Shown: one piece after another, positions 1 through 5,672 of the stretch
Numbering within the stretch: the first letter of the stretch is position 1
Layout: each line of letters begins with the position of its first letter
Origin: an uncultured Bacteroidota bacterium
GTDB taxonomy: Bacteria; Bacteroidota; Bacteroidia; Chitinophagales; Chitinophagaceae
Assembly: GCA_903912435.1 (NCBI GenBank)
Contig: CAIWHI010000252.1
Location: 1-7,627, forward strand
Direction: 5' to 3'
Length of the DNA: 7,627 bases
Position numbers and translations under genes: made by a program
The notes under the pieces: model-generated
Told to the model about the DNA's origin: nothing
What the model saw: only the letters and a program-made list of their open reading frames with translations
Databases searched by the model: none

Positions 1-362
1 GGAATATTTTAGAAAACATCTCTCTGGGTATAGATATGTTCGATTGTGTGATGCCTACCCGTAATGGGCGTAATGGTATGTTGTTCACCACTAAGGGTGT
101 CATCAATATTAAAAACAAGAAGTGGGCTGATGATTTTAGTGTGCTTGATGATGGTTTAGACTGCGAAACAAGCCAATATTATTCTAAATCTTACCTCAGA
201 CACCTATTTATAGCCGGTGAATTCCTGGGTTTAACAATTGCTAGTATTCAAAACCTGTCATTTTACCTACATTTGGTGAAGCAGGCTCGTATGCATATTC
301 TTCAAGGTGATTTTAACTCCTGGAAAAATGAAATGATACCTATTTTGAAAACCAGGTTATAA
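1..362 (+). CDS. tgt: Queuine tRNA-ribosyltransferase (Tgt), C-terminal part, cut by the window edge
   Basis: This is the 3' end of a tRNA-guanine transglycosylase. The enzyme exchanges the wobble guanine of GUN-anticodon tRNAs for the queuosine precursor preQ1 in the cytoplasm. The reading frame is open from base 3 and ends at the TAA at 360-362. The visible part contains the family signature GIDMFDCVMPTRNGRNG. The Asp of MFDC (codon 42-44) is the expected covalent nucleophile, and the TRNGRNG stretch belongs to the tRNA-binding loop. The SKSYLRHLF and SIxNLxFY blocks of the C-terminal zinc subdomain follow. The zinc ligands are mostly lost: where the family has CxCxxC then His, this protein has L, C, S and Gln. 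The end is the normal family C-terminus, so only the left side is missing. A permease gene follows after 61 bases on the same strand, a pairing common in Bacteroidota, so co-transcription is likely. Confidence 0.95.
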   Translation, partial: NILENISLGIDMFDCVMPTRNGRNGMLFTTKGVINIKNKKWADDFSVLDDGLDCETSQYYSKSYLRHLFIAGEFLGLTIASIQNLSFYLHLVKQARMHILQGDFNSWKNEMIPILKTRL

Positions 363-423
363 TTTCTATTAGAATTGATATGATGGTTGAAATATTTGGG
401 CATGTGCCTGATTGAATTGAAAA

Positions 424-1608
424 ATGGTGAAACCTCAATCTGGAAATAACAATATTGTAACAACACTACCTGTTGGAACTGCTATTAGCCAGCTTCCATT
501 AAGGGGGCGTAGCTTTTGGGGTATGTTCGGTATCCAAAAATTGGATATTTACATCATCAAAAAGTTTTTAAGTACCTTTTTCTTTGCCATCATGGTATTG
601 GCAATCATCTCCTGTGTTATTGATTATTCAGAAAAGGTAGATAATATAGTCTCTAAAAAGGCACCACTGATGACAGTGGTAAACTACTATAAGGACTTTA
701 TTCCCCATATCACAGCACTATTATTTCCCCTGTTCATCTTCATTGCTACCATATTTTTCACGTCCAAGATGGCCTATAAATCGGAGATTATAGCCATACT
801 ATCTAGTGGTATTTCTTTTGGCAGGTTTTTCAGGCCCTATGTTATTGGGGCTGGGTTTTTATGTTCGGTATCCTTAATTGCCAATCACTGGATTATACCG
901 GTGGCGAATAAGGAGCGAATAGCCTTTGAGGATAAGTATATTAATGATGGTAATTTTATAGCAGTAAATGATAATATGCATCTGGGCATTTCGAAGGATA
1001 ACTATGTCTTTTTGCAATCATATAATTATAGTAATAACTCAGGTACACGGTTTACATCTGAGAAGGTTTCTGGGACACTATTAAGAGAAAAACTAATGGC
1101 TGAATCATTGAATTATGATACTGTCAAAAAAATATGGCACTTACATAATGTAATGATCAGAAGCAATGACTCCTCTAAGGAAAGCATCCGGAGATTGCCA
1201 GAATTGGAGATGCATTATCCATTTACACCAGCAGATTTAAACAGGACAGATGCTATAAAAGAGGCTTTGACTACACCAGAATTGAACAAGTATATTGCTA
1301 CTGAGAAATTACATGGCCGGGAAAACCTTAACACCTATTTTATTGAAAAACAACGCCGTACCGCCCAGCCTTTTGCAGGTTTTATTCTTACGGTAATAGG
1401 AGGCTGCATAGCCTGTCGCAAAATAAGGGGCGGTAGTGGCCTACATTTGGCATTGGGAATTGTGATCAGTGCCATATATATCATGTTTCTTCAGTTTTCT
1501 ACCACACTGAGTGCAAAGGCAAATCTTGACCCTCTTATATCTGTGTGGATTCCCAATTTTGTATTTGCAATAGTTGCAATGGTATTATACCGCAGGCAAA
1601 CAAGATAA
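424..1608 (+). CDS. lptG: LptF/LptG (YjgP/YjgQ) family permease of the lipopolysaccharide export system
   Basis: This is an inner-membrane permease of the LptB2FG type, which extracts lipopolysaccharide from the inner membrane and passes it to the periplasmic Lpt bridge. The layout fits the family: three N-terminal membrane segments at about residues 49-67, 96-114 and 137-156, a periplasmic jellyroll-like region at about 160-310, and three C-terminal segments at about 316-332, 340-360 and 370-389. The block FFTSKMAYKSEIIAILSSG (residues 111-129) is a cytoplasmic coupling-helix region typical of these permeases. The start is uncertain. The ATG at 424 has an A-rich leader but gives about 33 polar residues before the usual beginning; the ATG at 523 (residue 34, MFGIQKLDIYIIKKFL) matches the normal N-terminus better. 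Whether this copy is LptF or LptG cannot be settled here; placement next to tgt and family resemblance favour LptG. Confidence 0.88.
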   Translation: MVKPQSGNNNIVTTLPVGTAISQLPLRGRSFWGMFGIQKLDIYIIKKFLSTFFFAIMVLAIISCVIDYSEKVDNIVSKKAPLMTVVNYYKDFIPHITALLFPLFIFIATIFFTSKMAYKSEIIAILSSGISFGRFFRPYVIGAGFLCSVSLIANHWIIPVANKERIAFEDKYINDGNFIAVNDNMHLGISKDNYVFLQSYNYSNNSGTRFTSEKVSGTLLREKLMAESLNYDTVKKIWHLHNVMIRSNDSSKESIRRLPELEMHYPFTPADLNRTDAIKEALTTPELNKYIATEKLHGRENLNTYFIEKQRRTAQPFAGFILTVIGGCIACRKIRGGSGLHLALGIVISAIYIMFLQFSTTLSAKANLDPLISVWIPNFVFAIVAMVLYRRQTR

Positions 1609-1615
1609 AGACGTT

Positions 1616-1634
1616 CAACTCCTTTATAGGGTTG
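1616..1634 (+). terminator. Weak hairpin after lptG, possible terminator
   Basis: Bases 1616-1621 (CAACTC) can pair with 1629-1634 (GGGTTG), including one G-T wobble, around a seven-base loop. It begins eight bases after the lptG stop codon and is followed by a pyrimidine-rich stretch (cgcttattcttct) rather than a clean T tract. It is placed correctly to end a tgt-lptG transcript, but the stem is short and could be chance. Confidence 0.25.
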
Positions 1635-1733
1635 CGCTTATTCTTCTAAAATTCAATAGGGGCTTAAATTTCAGGTTTTTCCAACTTTACATTTTATTGG
1701 TATTTTTCTCTACCTTATTCAAAAAATATTAGT

Positions 1734-1741
1734 TAAATTTG
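1734..1741 (+). promoter_or_regulatory. Putative Bacteroidota -7 box upstream of the formate dehydrogenase gene
   Basis: TAAATTTG fits the TAnnTTTG -7 consensus of the Bacteroidota primary sigma factor exactly. It lies 47 bases before the ATG at 1789, which would give a leader of roughly 40 bases. No clear TTTG -33 box sits at the usual 19-21 base spacing, which weakens the call. An AT-rich tract precedes it. The same octamer occurs before the gene at 4743. Confidence 0.4.
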
Positions 1742-1746
1742 AACTT

Positions 1747-1769
1747 CACTAGTGTCTACCTAAGGTAGA
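1747..1769. promoter_or_regulatory. Two abutting palindromes in the formate dehydrogenase leader
   Basis: CACTAGTG (1747-1754) is a perfect 8-base palindrome. It is followed directly by TCTACCTAAGGTAGA (1755-1769), a perfect 7+7 dyad around a central A. Together they fill the space just downstream of the putative -7 box and end 19 bases before the ATG. They could be an operator for a dimeric regulator. As RNA the second dyad is a poor hairpin, because it has almost no loop unless the inner pairs open. The function is inferred from position and symmetry only. Confidence 0.35.
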
Positions 1770-1788
1770 TTGGAGTTTTAATTATTAA

Positions 1789-4623
1789 ATGGCATTACCT
1801 GCTAATACAAAAGATATGAGCAAACAGTATTATATAGAAAATAAGACTAATTCGGGAGGGTCATCATCTGGTAACGAACCAATAAAGACAACTGCAAAGG
1901 TTGCTTATATTGACGACCAGGCATATGAAATCAAGGAAGGTGAGACTATTCTCTCATTAATGCGGCGCAATTTTGGTAAGGATGCAGTGCCTACCTTGTG
2001 TGATGCTCCTAATCTCGAACCATTTGGTTCTTGTCGTGTATGTAGTGTTGATGTGGCACTTGCTAAAGGTGGCCCGGTAAAGACTATGGCATCATGTCAT
2101 ACGCCGGTTATGCCAGGCTCTTATATTTATCCTGAATCAGACAGGATACAAAAATTAAGAAAGAATATAGTTGAGCTTGTTCTTACTGACCATCCCCTAG
2201 ATTGCTTAACCTGCGAGGTAAATAATAATTGTGAATTGCAGACTGTAGCTGCAAGGGTAGGTATTAGGGATGTAAGATATCCAGAAGGGAAAAACCACCT
2301 GGACAGGAAAAAGGATAAAAGTCATGCGTATATGACTTCCGATTTTTCGAAGTGTATTAATTGTTTCAGGTGCGTGCGTGCTTGCGATGAGGTTCAGGGG
2401 CAATTTGTATTAAGTATGGGTGGCCGTGGTTTTGATAGCCATATCATCAAGAGCATGGAAGTGAATTTTGAACAGTCTGATTGTGTGAGCTGTGGAGCAT
2501 GTGCACAAGCTTGCCCTACATCGGCTATTTCAGATATTTTCGAATCAAAATCAATACAGGTTGATGAAAAGGTACGCACCATATGTACTTATTGTGGCGT
2601 AGGCTGTAATCTGGAAGTGGCTGTAAAGGGCGGCAAGATTAAATCAATACAGGCACCTTATACAGCCGATGTAAACCAGGGACATACCTGTCTTAAGGGT
2701 AGGTATGCATTTTCATTTTACAATCATGCTGATAGGTTAAGAACCCCACTCATAAAAAGGAATGGCGAATTTGTGCCAGCAACATGGGATGAAGCTTATG
2801 ATTTTATAGCAACCAAATTGACTGAAATAAAGTCTAAATATGGTGCAGATGCCTTTGCAGGGGTGTCTTCCGCCAGAGGTACGAATGAGGAAAATTACCT
2901 GATGCAGAAATTTATGCGTGCTGTAATGGGTACCAATAGCATTGATAGTTGCGCACGCGTATGCCACTCACCCACAGCTATGGGCATGCAGCGTACATTT
3001 GGTACAGGTGCAGCCACCAATTCAATAAAAGACTTAAAACTTACCGATTGTATATTAGTAATAGGTGCTAACCCAACTGATGGTCACCCAGTAACAGGTG
3101 CTAAATTGAAGCAGGTAGCGCTAAGTGGCAAAACAACCATTGTAATTGACCCACGCCGCACAGAATTGGCTAAGTATGCTACTTATCATCTTCAGTTAAG
3201 GCCAGGTACTAATATGGCTGTGTTGAATATGATGTTGTATTACATCATTAGCGAGGGTATGGAGGATAAGGATTTTATAGCCAACCGTACTGAAGGTTAT
3301 GAAGAGTTCAAAAATGAAATTCTCAATCAGAATATTGATGAATTAGAGCAAATATGTGGAGTAGACAGGAAATTGGTGCGTGATGCCGCTATAGCTTATG
3401 CTAAAGCACCAAACGCGATGGAGTTTCATGGTCTTGGGGTAACAGAACATTCGCAGGGCACGTTTACCATTATGATGATTACCAGCCTTGCAATGATTAC
3501 AGGCAATGTTGGTCGTCCCGGTGTAGGTGTAAATCCGCTGCGAGGACAGAATAATGTTCAGGGTGCTGCTGATATGGGTTGCCAGCCTCATCAGGGTGCA
3601 GGCTATCTTGATGTAACAGACCCTGTATATCATAAAAAATACGAGGAATTCTATAATGCTAAGTTACCTACCTATGCCGGTTTCAAAATTCCGCAAATGT
3701 ATGATGCCGCAATTAGGGGTGACCTTAAGGCGATGTGGGTAGTAGGGGAGGATATGGGCCAAACTGACCCTAATACTCATTATGTAGTAGAGGCATTGAG
3801 CAAGCTAGAACTATTTGTAGTTCAGGAATTGTTTATGACTGAAACAGCCAAATTGGCTACTGTAATTTTACCGGCTGCTTCATTTCTTGAAAAAAGCGGA
3901 ACATTCACTAATGGCGAAAGGAGAATTCAGCGTGTAAATGCAGTTGTAGCACCTATTGAGGGTACTAAGAGTGATGGACAAATAATGGTGGATATAATGA
4001 ATCGTATGGGCTATCCTCAACCAGATTATCATCCTGAATGGGTTCTTGATGAGATTTCGCGCATTGTGCCTTTCTTTGAGGGTGTGAAATGGAGCGAGTT
4101 AGGCGAAAATGGTAAGCAATGGCCGGTGAATAAGGCTGGTAAAGGAACTGATATCCTACATACTGAAAGCTTCAAAATTGGCAAGGGTAGGTTCATTCAT
4201 AACAACTATAAGAAAACATCAGAACTGGTTAATAATGAAAAGTCATATCCATATATCATAACTACCAACCGTGAGTTGGAGCATTATAATTGCGGGGCAA
4301 TGACCAGGCGTACCAATAATGTAAAAATAGTTACTGATGATGTACTGCTTATTAACCCAATTGATGCATCTAAACACCAGATAGCCAATGGCGATATGGT
4401 ATGTGTAGAGTCGGCAAGGGGAAAGGTGGACATTATGGCTAAAATTACTGATGAAGTGAAACCAGGTATTTTAAGTAGTACTTTCCACTTCCCAGGTATA
4501 ATGTTGAATAATATTACATCAAGCGTATCAGATTCGGAGGCTATGTGTCCGGAATATAAGGTAGTCGCCTGTAATATCAGGAAAAGCAAGGGCGAATTTA
4601 AAAAGAAGCCAGTGGTTGCATAA
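1789..4623 (+). CDS. Formate dehydrogenase catalytic (alpha) subunit, FdsA-like, with NuoG-like N-terminus
   Basis: This is a cytoplasmic molybdenum/tungsten bis-MGD enzyme predicted to oxidise formate to CO2, or the reverse. Ligands for five iron-sulfur clusters are visible: a [2Fe-2S] ferredoxin domain (C71, C82, C85, C103), a NuoG-type His-Cys3 cluster (H135, C139, C142, C148), a two-cluster ferredoxin module (C189/192/195/199 and C232/235/238/242), and the Moco-proximal [4Fe-4S] (C266, C269, C273, C301) followed by the conserved Lys303. The Mo ligand is C392 in CARVCHSPT, so it is the Cys rather than the selenocysteine form. H393 and R585 (NPLRGQNNVQG) are the active-site pair of true formate dehydrogenases. 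The C-terminal MGD-binding domain ends with PEYKVVACNI. The length of 944 residues is close to that of FdsA. The first 34 residues form a Ser/Gly-rich extension; the ATG at 1816 is an alternative start. No signal peptide is seen. No fdsB, fdsG, fdhD or membrane-anchor gene is adjacent, so the electron acceptor is unknown. Confidence 0.93.
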   Translation: MALPANTKDMSKQYYIENKTNSGGSSSGNEPIKTTAKVAYIDDQAYEIKEGETILSLMRRNFGKDAVPTLCDAPNLEPFGSCRVCSVDVALAKGGPVKTMASCHTPVMPGSYIYPESDRIQKLRKNIVELVLTDHPLDCLTCEVNNNCELQTVAARVGIRDVRYPEGKNHLDRKKDKSHAYMTSDFSKCINCFRCVRACDEVQGQFVLSMGGRGFDSHIIKSMEVNFEQSDCVSCGACAQACPTSAISDIFESKSIQVDEKVRTICTYCGVGCNLEVAVKGGKIKSIQAPYTADVNQGHTCLKGRYAFSFYNHADRLRTPLIKRNGEFVPATWDEAYDFIATKLTEIKSKYGADAFAGVSSARGTNEENYLMQKFMRAVMGTNSIDSCARVCHSPTAMGMQRTFGTGAATNSIKDLKLTDCILVIGANPTDGHPVTGAKLKQVALSGKTTIVIDPRRTELAKYATYHLQLRPGTNMAVLNMMLYYIISEGMEDKDFIANRTEGYEEFKNEILNQNIDELEQICGVDRKLVRDAAIAYAKAPNAMEFHGLGVTEHSQGTFTIMMITSLAMITGNVGRPGVGVNPLRGQNNVQGAADMGCQPHQGAGYLDVTDPVYHKKYEEFYNAKLPTYAGFKIPQMYDAAIRGDLKAMWVVGEDMGQTDPNTHYVVEALSKLELFVVQELFMTETAKLATVILPAASFLEKSGTFTNGERRIQRVNAVVAPIEGTKSDGQIMVDIMNRMGYPQPDYHPEWVLDEISRIVPFFEGVKWSELGENGKQWPVNKAGKGTDILHTESFKIGKGRFIHNNYKKTSELVNNEKSYPYIITTNRELEHYNCGAMTRRTNNVKIVTDDVLLINPIDASKHQIANGDMVCVESARGKVDIMAKITDEVKPGILSSTFHFPGIMLNNITSSVSDSEAMCPEYKVVACNIRKSKGEFKKKPVVA

Positions 4624-4644
4624 TGATGATTGATTTCGACTGTT

Positions 4645-4666
4645 ATTGATAATTGTCAATTAATTG
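4645..4666. promoter_or_regulatory. Cluster of overlapping short palindromes upstream of the beta-barrel gene
   Basis: Three overlapping symmetrical elements lie just upstream of the putative -7 box: ATTGA-N6-TCAAT (4645-4660), AATTG-T-CAATT (4651-4661) and CAATTAATTG (4657-4666). The position would suit an operator or activator site. AT-rich spacer DNA yields such symmetry easily, so this is weak evidence. Confidence 0.2.
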
Positions 4667-4681
4667 TAGAAAGTAGTAGTT

Positions 4682-4689
4682 TAAATTTG
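4682..4689 (+). promoter_or_regulatory. Putative Bacteroidota -7 box for the gene at 4743
   Basis: TAAATTTG matches the TAnnTTTG -7 consensus exactly and stands 53 bases before the ATG at 4743. The nearest TTG triplets upstream (4653-4655 and 4664-4666) are not at the ideal 19-21 base spacing. The box suggests that the beta-barrel gene is transcribed separately from the formate dehydrogenase gene, which ends at 4623. Confidence 0.4.
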
Positions 4690-4742
4690 GCACGATTAAT
4701 GTAGATATACAAGCAATACCAATTGGTTTTGTTTAAAATAAT

Positions 4743-5603
4743 ATGATTATGAAATTTAAATTTGCTTTAGTTACACTTGTATTGGCATTTTTGTCCACTA
4801 TAGGATATAGTCAGGATAAGATTTTTAGGCGTGATGGCAAGGTAATTGATGTTAAAATCAAGAATGTAGGTGTGGTAAACATTATTTATGTTAAGATGAG
4901 CAATGTTACCGGGCCTGAGTACAGCATTCCAAAATCGGATGTGGAAAAGATAAAGTATGAGAATGGCAGCGAGGAAACATTTAAGCAAGAAGCTACAATA
5001 GAGGAAACTAACAATGGTGGAGGAGGTTTATGGCGTAATAATAATCCATACGTTTTTATGCCAAATGTGCTGGCATTTGCACCAATTCAATTAACCGAAA
5101 ATGGGATTGCCGGGGTGAGTATGAGTTTTGAACATGCTATTGATAAAAATGGCATCCTCTCATTATACCTGCCACTTATTTTAGAATTCAACACCAATAC
5201 ACCGGGTAATACTAATAATTCCGACCCAATGGTTTATTTTATGCCGGGTATAAAAATTTATCCTACAGGTTCGTTTGGTATTGCCAAATATGCCATTGGC
5301 CCATCAATTGTTTTTGCAGATGGTGAAAAAACAGGCCTGGGCTATGATGCCAGTGGTAATCCTACAAGTTATCTGGCTCAGTCTCACTTTTTATTGGGTA
5401 TGATGCTTAATCAATCAATCAATGTAAATCCAACACCCCATTTCTATCTTGGATCCGAATTTGGTTTTGGATATACCTATATTGATAAAGTAGGTGGTGT
5501 GAAGCAAGGTGTAGGTGGCCTTGTTCAATTTAGTATTAAATTGGGTTATAGGTTTGGTGCCAAAGTAGGACCTAAACCAATTGATGAATCACATTCTAGA
5601 TAG
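4743..5603 (+). CDS. Secreted hypothetical protein, predicted outer-membrane beta-barrel
   Basis: I do not recognise a named family. The protein starts with a signal peptide (KFKFALVTLVLAFLSTIGYSQ, about residues 4-24), likely cut near the Ser-Gln, with no lipobox Cys. Residues about 25-80 form a small beta-rich module (DGKVIDVKIKNVGVVNIIYVK, then GPEYSIPKSDVEKIKYENG) often seen at the front of exported Bacteroidota proteins. A Gly/Asn linker (90-102) follows. Residues about 103-273 alternate polar and hydrophobic residues in short strands separated by Gly/Asn/Pro turns (YVFMPNVLAF, GVSMSFEHAI, VYFMPGIKIYP, FYLGSEFGFGYTY, LVQFSIKLGYRFG), as expected of an outer-membrane barrel of about eight strands. 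The tail after the last strand (KVGPKPIDESHSR) is polar, which is unusual for a barrel ending in an aromatic residue. The ATG at 4749 (MKFKF) is an equally good start. The gene has its own promoter-like box and a strong terminator behind it. Confidence 0.75.
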   Translation: MIMKFKFALVTLVLAFLSTIGYSQDKIFRRDGKVIDVKIKNVGVVNIIYVKMSNVTGPEYSIPKSDVEKIKYENGSEETFKQEATIEETNNGGGGLWRNNNPYVFMPNVLAFAPIQLTENGIAGVSMSFEHAIDKNGILSLYLPLILEFNTNTPGNTNNSDPMVYFMPGIKIYPTGSFGIAKYAIGPSIVFADGEKTGLGYDASGNPTSYLAQSHFLLGMMLNQSINVNPTPHFYLGSEFGFGYTYIDKVGGVKQGVGGLVQFSIKLGYRFGAKVGPKPIDESHSR

Positions 5604-5616
5604 TTTGAGTATCTGT

Positions 5617-5661
5617 ATAATAATAGGCCAGGGAATTCAATATTTTCTGGCCTATTATTAT
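5617..5661. terminator. Bidirectional terminator between convergent genes
   Basis: Bases 5617-5631 (ATAATAATAGGCCAG) are the exact reverse complement of 5647-5661, giving a perfect 15-base-pair stem. Read on the plus strand, G-U and A-U pairs can extend it inward by five more pairs to a five-base loop. The core is GC-rich (GGCCAG) and the outer arms are A/T-only, so each strand ends in an A-tract/U-rich stem, the usual form of a terminator that serves both directions. It begins 13 bases after the stop codon at 5603 and ends 11 bases before the convergent stop codon at 5673. Confidence 0.85.
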
Positions 5662-5672
5662 GATTAATAAAT

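Noticed and set aside
399..408. Small symmetrical element GGCATGTGCC between tgt and the permease gene
   Set aside because: Four-base arms with a two-base centre are too small to support an operator or hairpin.
2350..2530. Possibility that the 944-residue protein is NuoG of complex I rather than a formate dehydrogenase
   Set aside because: The CARVCHSPT active-site motif, the NPLRGQNNVQG Arg motif and the complete MGD domains are those of formate dehydrogenases, and no other nuo gene is adjacent.
2206..4589. Several minus-strand open frames of 62-101 codons inside the formate dehydrogenase gene
   Set aside because: They lie wholly antisense to a strongly conserved coding sequence, have no recognisable domains and no plausible start context, so they are shadows of the real gene.
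4767..4988. Minus-strand 73-codon frame starting MLKCFLAAILILYLFH, resembling the extended start of the S41 gene (MIRIFVAAILILPYFH)
   Set aside because: It is antisense to the signal peptide and beta module of the barrel gene, and the counterpart stretch lies upstream of the real S41 start. The similarity is short, and I take it as chance from AT-rich, hydrophobic-coding DNA.
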